Assembly (NCBI GenBank): GCA_963922815.1
Contig: CAWUKD010000001.1
Location: 52,372 to 116,371, forward strand
DNA from: SZUA-146 sp963922815
GTDB taxonomy: Bacteria > Pseudomonadota > Gammaproteobacteria > Steroidobacterales > SZUA-146
DNA: 64,000 nucleotides
Direction of reading: 5' to 3'
Below the pieces are notes generated by a model, which was not told where the DNA came from, did not search any database, and worked only from the letters and a program-made list of their open reading frames with translations. The position numbers were made by a program, and so were the translations under genes. Position 1 is the first letter of the stretch, and every line of letters starts with the position of its first letter. Shown here one piece after another: positions 1 to 7,747 of this stretch.

Positions 1-780
1 CGCGCGACGGGCACGGCCCACGCACATGGCGGCCACCGTAAGGCGGGTTCCGGCCAGCCAGTTGTTAGCAAGCTGGAACCCCTGGTGAACCTCTCCGAGC
101 ATCTGGCGTTTATGCACCCGGCAGTCGCTGAAACTCAGCACGCAGTTGTGATACCCGCGATGCGACACCGAGTGATAGCCGGGCTGAATCTCGAAGCCGG
201 GCGTTCCGCGGTCAACCAAAAAGCAACTGATCTTCTTTTTGGGACCTTTCGGCGTTTGCTCTTCGCCGGTGGCAACAAAAACAATGACAAAATCGGCGAT
301 GTCGGCGTGGCTAATGAAATGCTTGGTGCCGTTAATGATCCAGTCATCGCCGTCCTGTTTGGCCATGCACTGCATGCCGCGCAGGTCGGACCCGGCACCC
401 GGCTCGGTCATCGCCAGCGCATCGTATTTCTCGCCGCGTACAGCCGGCAGTAAATAACGTTCGCGTTGCTCGCCTTCACACGCCGCCAGAATGCCGGACG
501 GTCGACCGAAGAAAACGCTGAGCGCCATGGACGCCCGCCCCAGCTCACGCTCTATCAAAGTAAAATCCAGCTCGCCGAGGCCACCGCCACCGCATTCTTC
601 AGGCATGTTTGCTGCGAAGAATCCCAGATCACGGCATTTCTGCGCGATCTCTTCGCCGAGCTCACGCGGTACGACACCGGTACGATCAACTTCATCTTCG
701 TGCGGATAGATTTCCTGTTCGACAAACTTGCGAACGGTATCCACCAGCATGTGCTGTTCGTCACTCAATCCAAAATGCAT
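1..780 (-). CDS. Acyl-CoA dehydrogenase, C-terminal part beyond window edge
   Basis: The first 260 codons of a flavin-dependent acyl-CoA dehydrogenase are present; the gene runs off the left edge. The protein opens MHFGLSDEQHMLVDTVRKF, typical of the N-terminal helical domain, and carries the FAD/substrate signature AMTEPGAGSD in mid-sequence. ATG at 780 is preceded by GGAG/AGGT-like bases, a plausible ribosome-binding site. The catalytic glutamate region lies outside the window. It is the last visible gene of the leftward carnitine operon, 138 bases after the carnitine dehydrogenase stop, so an acyl-CoA such as gamma-butyrobetainyl-CoA or a CaiA-like substrate is possible (inference). A general short-chain acyl-CoA dehydrogenase is the alternative. 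Confidence 0.9.
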   Translation of the reverse strand, partial: MHFGLSDEQHMLVDTVRKFVEQEIYPHEDEVDRTGVVPRELGEEIAQKCRDLGFFAANMPEECGGGGLGELDFTLIERELGRASMALSVFFGRPSGILAACEGEQRERYLLPAVRGEKYDALAMTEPGAGSDLRGMQCMAKQDGDDWIINGTKHFISHADIADFVIVFVATGEEQTPKGPKKKISCFLVDRGTPGFEIQPGYHSVSHRGYHNCVLSFSDCRVHKRQMLGEVHQGFQLANNWLAGTRLTVAAMCVGRARRA

Positions 781-918
781 GACCTGCTCTCCGCCCCGCC
801 GGGCTTGTCTGTTGTTATCACCTTCCACGCAGTTCGTGGACGCACTACCCTTGACCTTGCGAATATGAATTGCCGTCGGAACACACGTGAGACACAGCCG
901 CCGGCATCATTAACCATG

Positions 919-2394
919 TCATCCCCGCTTCTGCCCGACGAATCGCCCCGCCCCGTCCGGCGGCTCAAGCGCCTGATGCTGCTGGTGTATGGCCGTCAGC
1001 CGGTCCAGCACCTCGTCGCCAGCCGCACAAACAGAACCGGCTTTGCTGTCCACATGCAGCAGCATCTGTTCGGCGTTCGCAACCAGCACGTCGCCATCGG
1101 CCCGATAAATACTGTGAAAGACATGCAGCCTCTTTGAATCTACGTGCAGCACCTGGGTCGTACTGTAAAGGCGCTGTCCCAGCCTGGCCTCGTCACGATG
1201 CTGGATGTGGGTTTCCACCGTGTAATAGCTGTGACCGCCTGCCACGTAGTCGGCGTTAACACCAACCATTTGCAACAATCGGTCGGAGGTATCACCAAAC
1301 ACCTGCAGATAGCGAAACTCCGTCATGTGGCCGTTGTAGTCTATCCAGGCCGGCAGCACGTCAAACTCCAGCATGTGCAGCGGCTCACTGGAGTCATCTT
1401 CCGTCACCGGGTCATCCGCAGTACGCAACCGCACCCGCTCATCGTGCTGAGCCAGTACGTCGCCAGCGCCCCATCGCCGATCTTTCAAAGCGCGCAGAAT
1501 GCCCACCAGGTTCTGATCGCGAATACGTTCCAGTTCGCGAATACCGTAGCGGCCCGATTGTGCATCGGACTGTGTGGCGATCTTGTCGATCAGTTCGTCG
1601 GTGAGCTCCGGCACGTCCATCAGCTTGGTCCACGGCCATGCAAGCGCCGGTCCAAACTGGCTAATGAAATGCGCCATACCCTCTTCGCCGCCGGCCAGTC
1701 GATAGGTTTCAAACAGCCCCATCTGGGCCCACCGAAGACCAAAGCCGTAGCGAATGATGTCGTCGATTTCCTGCGTGGTGGCAACGTCGTCATTCACCAG
1801 CCAGAGCGCTTCGCGCCACACGGCCTCGAGCAGTCGGTCGGCCACATGAGCGTCGATCTCTTTACGTACAGCCACCGGCTTCATGCCGATCGACTCAAGC
1901 GACTCGCGCACCTGATCCAGCATGGCTCCGGAGCCTGCACCGACTATCTCAACAACCGGAAGCAGATACACGGGGTTGAACGGATGCGCGACAATGATCT
2001 GCTCAGAAATCGCGGCTCCTTCACGCAGTTGGGTAGGCGTAAATCCCGACGTGGACGATGCTACTACGGCGTCACCAGATACGGACGCCTGAATATCAGC
2101 CAGCACCCGGTGCTTAAGATCAATGGACTCCGGCACGCTTTCCTGCACCCAGTCCGCACCGGTCACAGCCTGCTCAATGGTTGGGGAAAACTCAAGCGTT
2201 CCTTCCGGGCCAAGCGGTACATCGAGCGTCGCCGGCACGCTGAGCCGCGCGTTGTCGATGACTTCCATGACTTTGCGCTTGGCCTGCGACGCAGGATCGT
2301 AAACCCGCACGTCCCAGCCGTTCAGCAGAAACCGGGCGGCCCACCCGCCGCCGATAACGCCGCCACCGACAATGGCTGCACAGCGCCGTGTCAT
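919..2394 (-). CDS. lcdH: L-carnitine dehydrogenase fused to betainyl-CoA thioesterase
   Basis: 491 residues in two domains. Residues 1 to about 320 are a 3-hydroxyacyl-CoA-dehydrogenase-type NAD enzyme: the dinucleotide loop GGGVIGGG lies at residues 9-16 and the family segment AHPFNPVYLLPVVEIVG follows near residue 136. Residues from about 341 form a hot-dog thioesterase of the 4-hydroxybenzoyl-CoA type (IDYNGHMTEFRY). This fusion is known from carnitine degraders such as Sinorhizobium: the N-terminal half oxidises L-carnitine to 3-dehydrocarnitine, the C-terminal half hydrolyses betainyl-CoA to glycine betaine. The start codon overlaps the stop of the upstream cleavage enzyme by four bases, implying translational coupling. 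The two reactions flank that enzyme in the pathway, which supports the assignment. Confidence 0.92.
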   Translation of the reverse strand: MTRRCAAIVGGGVIGGGWAARFLLNGWDVRVYDPASQAKRKVMEVIDNARLSVPATLDVPLGPEGTLEFSPTIEQAVTGADWVQESVPESIDLKHRVLADIQASVSGDAVVASSTSGFTPTQLREGAAISEQIIVAHPFNPVYLLPVVEIVGAGSGAMLDQVRESLESIGMKPVAVRKEIDAHVADRLLEAVWREALWLVNDDVATTQEIDDIIRYGFGLRWAQMGLFETYRLAGGEEGMAHFISQFGPALAWPWTKLMDVPELTDELIDKIATQSDAQSGRYGIRELERIRDQNLVGILRALKDRRWGAGDVLAQHDERVRLRTADDPVTEDDSSEPLHMLEFDVLPAWIDYNGHMTEFRYLQVFGDTSDRLLQMVGVNADYVAGGHSYYTVETHIQHRDEARLGQRLYSTTQVLHVDSKRLHVFHSIYRADGDVLVANAEQMLLHVDSKAGSVCAAGDEVLDRLTAIHQQHQALEPPDGAGRFVGQKRG

Positions 2395-3302
2395 GCCGGC
2401 GCTCTCTTGACCAGACCCAGCTTGTCCCGCACGTCCTGAGGCGACATCAAGCGGGCACCGAGACTGGTCACGATGCCAGCTGCGCGTTCTACCAGCTGTT
2501 CGTTCTTAGCAAGGACCCCTTTGTCGAGATACAGATTGTCTTCCAGCCCAACGCGCACGTTACCACCGGCTAAAACGGCCGCGGCCACATACGGCATTTG
2601 ATGCCGACCGATAGAAAACGCGGAGTACACCCAGTCCGGTGGAATGTTGTTCACCATTGCCATCAGCGTGTTGAGATCGTCAGGCGCGCCCCACGGAATA
2701 CCCATGCACAGCTGCACGAGCGCAGGTCCCGGCAACGTACCTTCATCAACGAGCTGTTTGGCGAACCACAGGTGTCCGGTATCAAACGCCTCGATTTCGA
2801 CGCGCACACCGCACTCGACCATCATGCGTGCCATTTCACGCAGCATGCCCGGCGTATTGGTCATGACGTAGTCGGCTTCGGCAAAGTTCATGGTGCCGCA
2901 GTCCAGGGTGCAGATTTCGGGACGGCACTCGAGCACGTGCTCCATGCGTTCTTCGGCGCTGACCATATCCGTCTGCTCCGGATTCAACGGCAGCGGCCGA
3001 CTCGCCGGACCAAACACCATGTCGCCGCCCATACCGGCGGTCAGATTAAGCACAACGTCCGTATCCGATGCGCGGATGCGTTCGGTGACTTCACGATACA
3101 GGTCCACGCGTCGCGACGGAGCTCCGGTTCGCGGATCACGTACGTGACAGTGCACCACGGCGGCGCCCGCCTTTGCCGCCGCGATGGCGCTGTTGGCGAT
3201 TTGCTCCGGGGAGCGCGGCACGTGTTCTGACTTGTCCTGCGTACCCCCTGAGCCCGTGACGGCGCAGGTAATAAAAACGTCTTTGTTCATGGTTAATGGC
3301 AT
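2391..3302 (-). CDS. Beta-keto acid cleavage enzyme (3-dehydrocarnitine:acetyl-CoA)
   Basis: A BKACE-family (DUF849) TIM-barrel enzyme. Family features: the start KDVFITCAVTGSGGT, the Zn-ligand segment VVHCHVRDP (paired histidines) and a second His-containing strand further on. The family condenses a beta-keto acid with acetyl-CoA; with 3-dehydrocarnitine the products are betainyl-CoA and acetoacetate. The substrate is inferred from the directly coupled carnitine dehydrogenase-thioesterase downstream and gamma-butyrobetaine dioxygenase upstream. I chose ATG 3302 because AGGGTG lies six bases before it; GTG 3311 and ATG 3290 are alternatives in frame. The stop overlaps the next start (ATGA). 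Confidence 0.9.
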   Translation of the reverse strand: MPLTMNKDVFITCAVTGSGGTQDKSEHVPRSPEQIANSAIAAAKAGAAVVHCHVRDPRTGAPSRRVDLYREVTERIRASDTDVVLNLTAGMGGDMVFGPASRPLPLNPEQTDMVSAEERMEHVLECRPEICTLDCGTMNFAEADYVMTNTPGMLREMARMMVECGVRVEIEAFDTGHLWFAKQLVDEGTLPGPALVQLCMGIPWGAPDDLNTLMAMVNNIPPDWVYSAFSIGRHQMPYVAAAVLAGGNVRVGLEDNLYLDKGVLAKNEQLVERAAGIVTSLGARLMSPQDVRDKLGLVKRAPA

Positions 3303-3350
3303 GTCGGTCACCCTGGTCAGACAATCGGTAAATTTTTTGTTGGGTTAAAA

Positions 3351-4469
3351 TCAGGCGGACGCACTTCTCTCGATGACTCTGAGGCAGCTGTTAATTTCAT
3401 TCAGGTCAATATAGTAGCCGCGCAAATGTCGATAGCCGGATGCCGGATCGAAACCGGTGCGACCATGAAGCACGCGCTTGTTGGCCATCATGACCATCTC
3501 GCCTGGCTGCAATCGATACTCAACGCGATACTTCTCGCTGCGAACCCGATGCATGAGATTTTGATACGCGGCATAGAACTGCAACATCTCGTCAGTTTCC
3601 AGATCCGGCACGTCGGCAATGTGTGCGTTAAACGTGAAAGCGTCGAACTGACCGTCGGCCCGCTGCGTAATCACCGGCCAGCGAGACACGATGTCGCACG
3701 TGTCGTCGAAAAACCGCCACGGCAATGTTATGCGCTTCAGCGTTTCGAATGCGTCAGGCTCCTCACGCGCCAGGTCCTGGCAGATTTGAAAACCGTCGGC
3801 AAACACCGAATCGCCGCCTTCGGCGCTGTTGGCGATACAGTGTAAAAACTGCGCACCGGGAATGTAGTCCTGGTTGGGCAAGTCCGTGTGCAGCGGCAGC
3901 GACAAGGCGGTGTACGCCAGATTGTTCGCATCTGGCTTGTTCACCACGTCGAACATCACACCAAAGTTGGTGCGCCGTTTAAACCCGATCAGGTCACCGA
4001 ACGCTTCGCCGGCCATAGGATCATCATCAAGCTGATCGATTATCACGATGCCATGCGATTTGAAGGCCGCCAGCATGTTCCCAAGCTCGGCCGCACTGTC
4101 GCGACAGGCCTTCGCTGAAAACCTCGGGATGGTGCCCAGCGTATCGGCCGTCCAGGTTTGCTGCTCGATGGCGGCCGCGTCTGCACGGGGCACGCCTGGC
4201 CGGTGCCGATAGAGCCAGCCCGCATCGAACACCGATTCGGCGTCTTCGTCCGGCCAGCGCAGGAGAAGGCTGTTCGCAGTAAAACGAGGTTGTTTGGGGC
4301 GGATATCGAGAGCAACGGTCGTCAGGTCAAACGTGCGTTCGTGGGTGACCGGATGAAAGCCGGCGGGATCATTGTCGCGAAGCCAGATGTGGGGAAACGA
4401 CGCCCGCACGCCATTGCCAAAGGACACATGAATGCTGGCATGGTCACAGTCAATTGCCGTTAAGATCAT
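3351..4469 (-). CDS. Gamma-butyrobetaine dioxygenase (Fe/2-oxoglutarate)
   Basis: 372 residues, close to the usual length of gamma-butyrobetaine hydroxylases. The N-terminal DUF971-type beta domain (HIWLRDND at residues 27-34) is followed by a TauD/TfdA jelly roll. Fe(II) ligands are visible: H194-x-D196 in LPLHTDLPNQ and the distal H335 in KRVLHGRTGF, with Arg337 nearby. The enzyme hydroxylates gamma-butyrobetaine to L-carnitine using O2 and 2-oxoglutarate. The cysteines that bind zinc in the animal N-terminal domain are not obvious. It is the first gene of the operon, 48 bases before the cleavage enzyme. Trimethyllysine dioxygenase is a related alternative, less likely given the neighbours. 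Confidence 0.88.
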   Translation of the reverse strand: MILTAIDCDHASIHVSFGNGVRASFPHIWLRDNDPAGFHPVTHERTFDLTTVALDIRPKQPRFTANSLLLRWPDEDAESVFDAGWLYRHRPGVPRADAAAIEQQTWTADTLGTIPRFSAKACRDSAAELGNMLAAFKSHGIVIIDQLDDDPMAGEAFGDLIGFKRRTNFGVMFDVVNKPDANNLAYTALSLPLHTDLPNQDYIPGAQFLHCIANSAEGGDSVFADGFQICQDLAREEPDAFETLKRITLPWRFFDDTCDIVSRWPVITQRADGQFDAFTFNAHIADVPDLETDEMLQFYAAYQNLMHRVRSEKYRVEYRLQPGEMVMMANKRVLHGRTGFDPASGYRHLRGYYIDLNEINSCLRVIERSASA

Positions 4470-4653
4470 CTGAGCTTCCCTTTGGAGCGACAGCCTCTGA
4501 TGAGTCTGATCGCATCACAACCGATCGGGATTAACCTGGTGCTTTCTGGAACAGAGTCGTCATCACCGGTTTAAATCGGTAAACACATTGGCCGTACCCG
4601 AGACTAACAGCCGTTGGTACGACGCACCCGTGGCAGCGGGAGCTGCCTGAGAT

Positions 4654-4713
4654 TCAGGAAGTGGGTGGTGGCCACCAATCCAGAGTTTTTACGTAACCGC
4701 GCATGTGGGACAT
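4654..4713 (-). CDS. Candidate 19-residue leader peptide before carnitine operon
   Basis: Minus-strand reading frame MSHMRGYVKTLDWWPPPTS followed by TGA. A purine-rich GGGAGAGAAAG sits just upstream of the ATG. The Trp-Trp-Pro-Pro-Pro run would be expected to slow ribosomes, and a GGCAGC/GCTGCC hairpin follows the stop. It ends 185 bases before the dioxygenase start. I do not recognise the peptide; a leader peptide, a RiPP-like small peptide, or chance are all possible. Confidence 0.3.
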   Translation of the reverse strand: MSHMRGYVKTLDWWPPPTS

Positions 4714-4822
4714 AGTACTTTCTCTCCCTCTGTCCTTTGAAGCTACTCCAAGATTTGCCCTGTGGCAACATATTTAACGGAGAACATCAGGTTAAAACGG
4801 GCAGGCGCAACCCCAAACGCAA

Positions 4823-4854
4823 CGCGCCGTCCGAAGCGAGCTCCGGACGGCGCG
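4823..4854 (-). terminator. Terminator-like stem after sat-cysC
   Basis: A perfect 11-bp inverted repeat (CGCGCCGTCCG / CGGACGGCGCG) with a 10-base loop lies 28 bases past the stop of the fused sulfate gene. In the minus direction it is followed by TTGCGTTTGG, only weakly T-rich, so termination is plausible but not certain. Confidence 0.55.
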
Positions 4855-4881
4855 AAACGTACTTATGATAAAAATCGGGTG

Positions 4882-6594
4882 CTAGCGTACGTAGCCCAGC
4901 TGCTCGAGCTTGATCAACATGCGATGGGCCGCAAGGTCAGGCGTGAGCTGTCCCGTATCAATCACCATCTCAGGATTTTCAGGCACATCATACGGATCAT
5001 CGATTCCGGTAAAGCCTTTAATCAAACCGGCGCGTGCTTTGGCGTAAAGACCCTTACGATCCCGCGCTTCGCACACTTCGATGGGCGTAGCCACATGAAT
5101 TTCGATAAACCCGCCGTTCTGCGAAATCAGCTCGCGAACCTGGCGACGCGTTGCGGCGTACGGTGCGATCGGTGCACAAATGGCAATTCCGCCGTTCTTG
5201 GTAATCTCGCTCGCCACGAAACCAATACGCTGGATATTCAGGTCGCGATGCTCTTTGGAGAAGTTCAGCTCACTCGACAGGTTCTTTCGCACGATGTCTC
5301 CATCGAGCAACGTCACCGGTCGTGAACCGTCTTCCAGCAGCTTGACCATCAGCGCATTAGCAATAGTTGATTTGCCCGAACCGGACAGGCCGGTAAAGAA
5401 TACGGTAAAGCCCTGCTCGTGCTTGGGTGGATGAGCCTTGCGCAACTCTTCGACCACTTTCGGGTACGAAAACCACTCCGGAATATCCAGCCCTTCGCGA
5501 AGGCGACGGCGGAACTCGGTGCCCGACAGGTTGAGCACGGTATCCGTCTTGTCGACTTCGTCGGCCGGCATGTACTCGGCTTTATTCTCGACGTACACCA
5601 TCATCTTGAACGGTACCATCGCGATATCGAGCTCTTTCTCGTGTTTCAGAAACAGCTCCTGCGCCTCGTACGGGCCATAAAATGGATTGCCGTCCTTGTC
5701 GTTGCCAGGCCCCGCATGGTCCCGGCCAACTACAAAGTGGGTACAACCGTAGTTCTTGCGAATAATCGCGTGCCAGATCGCTTCGCGCGGTCCGCCCATA
5801 CGCATCGCAAGGTTCAACAGGCTCAGCTGAGTGGTTTGCTCAGGGTACTGCTCAAGCACGTGCTCGTAGCATCGTACGCGCGTGAAGTGATCGATATCGC
5901 CAGGCTTGGTCATACCAACCACCGGCTGAATAAGAAGGTTGGCTTCGACATCGCGTGCGGCGCGGAACGTCAGTTCCTGATGCGCGCGGTGCAGCGGGTT
6001 ACGGGTTTGAAACGCCACCACTTTGCGCCAGCCCATTTTGCGAAAACGACCGCGAAGTTCTGACGGCGTGTCGCGCAGCAGTTTGAAATCGTAATAGGTC
6101 GGAGGTTCGATGCCTCGAACGATACCGCCGAGGTAAACAGGGTTCGACTGGTTCTTCAAAAAGGCTACGGCAGGATGCAGGTCGTCCGTCGTACCGTAAA
6201 CCCGCTCGGCTTCCGACATCAGGTCAGGCGCGTAAATATCGGAGACCTCGAACGTCGCCAGCAGCACGCCTTCAAGATCGCGTAGCGCAATGGTCTGGCC
6301 CGCTTTGATCGAATCGGCAAACTCCTGACTCACATCAAGCGTAACCGGCATTGGCCACAATACGCCGCTGGTCAGACGCATGTCGTCGCACACGCCGTTG
6401 TAGTCAGCTTCCGTCATGAAACCTTCAAGCGGGGAAAAGGCGCCGTTCATCATCAGATCAAGATCACAGATCTGTCGCTGCGTCAGGTCCCAGGATGGAT
6501 AATCCTTGGCCAGTTCCTTTTCCTGGTCTGCCCGGTCCTCGGACATGTACAGCTCTTTGAGTTTGCCGCCATGCGGCTCTTTAAATGCGCCCAC
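4882..6594 (-). CDS. Bifunctional sulfate adenylyltransferase / APS kinase
   Basis: 570 residues. The N-terminal two thirds is a homo-oligomeric-type ATP sulfurylase with QTRNPLHRAH at residues 196-205 and GRDHAGPG at 290-297. From about residue 395 comes an APS kinase with P-loop GLSGSGKST at 402-410 and the LDGDIVRKNL and APIAPY segments. It makes APS from sulfate and ATP and then PAPS. The order sulfurylase-kinase matches bacterial Sat-CysC fusions and is the reverse of animal PAPS synthases. GTG at 6594 follows AAGGA by eight bases. It replaces CysDN plus CysC and supplies PAPS for the CysH of the cluster at 24.8-30.6 kb; no cysDN is present in the window. Confidence 0.95.
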   Translation of the reverse strand: MGAFKEPHGGKLKELYMSEDRADQEKELAKDYPSWDLTQRQICDLDLMMNGAFSPLEGFMTEADYNGVCDDMRLTSGVLWPMPVTLDVSQEFADSIKAGQTIALRDLEGVLLATFEVSDIYAPDLMSEAERVYGTTDDLHPAVAFLKNQSNPVYLGGIVRGIEPPTYYDFKLLRDTPSELRGRFRKMGWRKVVAFQTRNPLHRAHQELTFRAARDVEANLLIQPVVGMTKPGDIDHFTRVRCYEHVLEQYPEQTTQLSLLNLAMRMGGPREAIWHAIIRKNYGCTHFVVGRDHAGPGNDKDGNPFYGPYEAQELFLKHEKELDIAMVPFKMMVYVENKAEYMPADEVDKTDTVLNLSGTEFRRRLREGLDIPEWFSYPKVVEELRKAHPPKHEQGFTVFFTGLSGSGKSTIANALMVKLLEDGSRPVTLLDGDIVRKNLSSELNFSKEHRDLNIQRIGFVASEITKNGGIAICAPIAPYAATRRQVRELISQNGGFIEIHVATPIEVCEARDRKGLYAKARAGLIKGFTGIDDPYDVPENPEMVIDTGQLTPDLAAHRMLIKLEQLGYVR

Positions 6595-6605
6595 GTTATT
6601 ATTCC

Positions 6606-7232
6606 TTAAGTTATCGATGCCGAGGCATCAGTTAGTTCATTGGTTGTTAGTCCACTGAGCAGCAGGTCGGTGCAGTGCTGCACGACGCTGAACAAATCCA
6701 GTTCCGGATCCCTGACAATCAGGTGTCCCCAGGAATTACACAGCCCAATCACCGAATGGGCGGCCATCCTGCAGTTGACGCCGGTGCGCACGTCTCCACG
6801 CGCCTGAGCCTCAACAAAAATATCTTCCAGCGACTGCCGGTAACCGCTGCCCAGTTCATGCAGCGTGGTTCGCTTCTCTTCCGGCAAATACAATCGCTCG
6901 TCGTTGTAAACCTTGAGCGCCTCGTTGTTTTCCCGATAGCACGACAAATGCGACGTCACGCTGGCCATCAGCTTGGCCGCGAACGGCTGCTCAAGCGCGA
7001 CGATAGAGGCCATGCGGCCCGCGTATTCGCTCAAACCGAGCAAACACACTTCGTGCAACGCTTCTACTTTTGATTTGAAGTAGTAGTAGAGGCTGCCCTG
7101 CTTGATGCCCAGTTTCGTCGCGATGTCTTTTGTCGTCGCCCCATGAAAGCCCTTGTCAGCGAACACGCTGGCAGCGGCCCGTATGGCGGCTACCCGTTGC
7201 AGCTGATACTTGTCGTCGTCCGTTGTCGTCAT
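6606..7232 (-). CDS. TetR family transcriptional regulator
   Basis: 208 residues. The N-terminal helix-turn-helix is clear (FADKGFHGATTKDIATKLGIKQGSLYYYFKSK, about residues 23-54). The C-terminal ligand domain resembles regulators of fatty-acid and acyl-CoA metabolism (KstR2/FadR-type TetR_C), but the ligand cannot be read from sequence. It lies 11 bases upstream of the sat-cysC start on the same strand. A near-perfect 20-bp palindrome sits 25 bases upstream of its start codon, so autoregulation is likely. The divergent TonB receptor at 7748 is a possible target. Confidence 0.9.
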   Translation of the reverse strand: MTTTDDDKYQLQRVAAIRAAASVFADKGFHGATTKDIATKLGIKQGSLYYYFKSKVEALHEVCLLGLSEYAGRMASIVALEQPFAAKLMASVTSHLSCYRENNEALKVYNDERLYLPEEKRTTLHELGSGYRQSLEDIFVEAQARGDVRTGVNCRMAAHSVIGLCNSWGHLIVRDPELDLFSVVQHCTDLLLSGLTTNELTDASASIT

Positions 7233-7257
7233 GGCTTGGTTCTCAAGAGGAAAACGA

Positions 7258-7277
7258 ATTCTATTGATCTATAGAAT
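7258..7277. promoter_or_regulatory. Palindromic operator upstream of tetR
   Basis: ATTCTATTGATCTATAGAAT: 9 of 10 base pairs of the dyad are complementary, the size and symmetry expected of a TetR-family operator. It lies directly upstream of the TetR start at 7232. Confidence 0.6.
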
Positions 7278-7747
7278 AATTGCAAGGGATTTATCATGCG
7301 AATTAATTTATTAATTATAACAAATAGTTATAAATCAATATTCTGAATTATGTTCTATCGCTCAATAGTTTATTGATTTCGCGCGCTCATCACGGTCGTT
7401 TGAATAGACTCACGGAGCGTCAGAAAAGAGCAGGCAACAGTACGCGGACAGCCAGCACTGCAAGTGAGACGCCTGTCACAGTTTCGTCATCGGAGATTAG
7501 AATAATCCCCGGATTTTCAGTAGATTGTCGCGTTAGTGCTTTGATACTCTGTCAGCTATCAGGCATAAGCGCATGAATAGAATCGTGTTTATGAGCAATC
7601 ACGAAGACGCTAAAAACCCGTTCCAACCATGTGACCAATGCACAACAAAGTGATATCCTCCGCGCACTTTTACCCACGCTCGATCCATTAATGGGCACTC
7701 CTTAATAGATAGAGCAACAACGTTTACTCCCACACAGGGGAAATTTG
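7278..7747. other. AT-rich divergent intergenic region
   Basis: About 470 bases separate the TetR gene from the TonB receptor. The left part (7278-7380) is strikingly AT-rich compared with its surroundings. It holds a second, weaker copy of the operator geometry, GTTCTAT-6-ATAGTTT at 7352-7371. Bases 7380-7735 show no gene I would support; short frames there lack ribosome-binding sites. AGGGG at about 7736 precedes the receptor start. Confidence 0.5.

Larger units (their letters stand above)
4470..4881. other. Upstream region of the carnitine operon
   Basis: About 410 bases between the fused sulfate-activation gene and the dioxygenase, both on the minus strand. It contains the terminator-like stem at 4823-4854, a 19-codon minus-strand reading frame at 4654-4713, and a GGCAGC/GCTGCC hairpin at about 4632-4647, downstream of that reading frame in the direction of transcription. 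No larger gene is supported. The promoter for the carnitine operon should lie here, but I cannot assign clear -35/-10 boxes. Confidence 0.5.

Noticed and set aside
1144..2439. Long plus-strand open frame (431 codons) opposite the carnitine dehydrogenase gene
   Set aside because: The minus-strand product has clear family motifs; the plus-strand translation is rich in His/Arg/Gln without recognisable domains, typical of an antisense shadow.
7373..7576. 67-codon plus-strand frame in the tetR-TonB receptor gap
   Set aside because: No ribosome-binding site and no protein-like pattern; part of the regulatory region.
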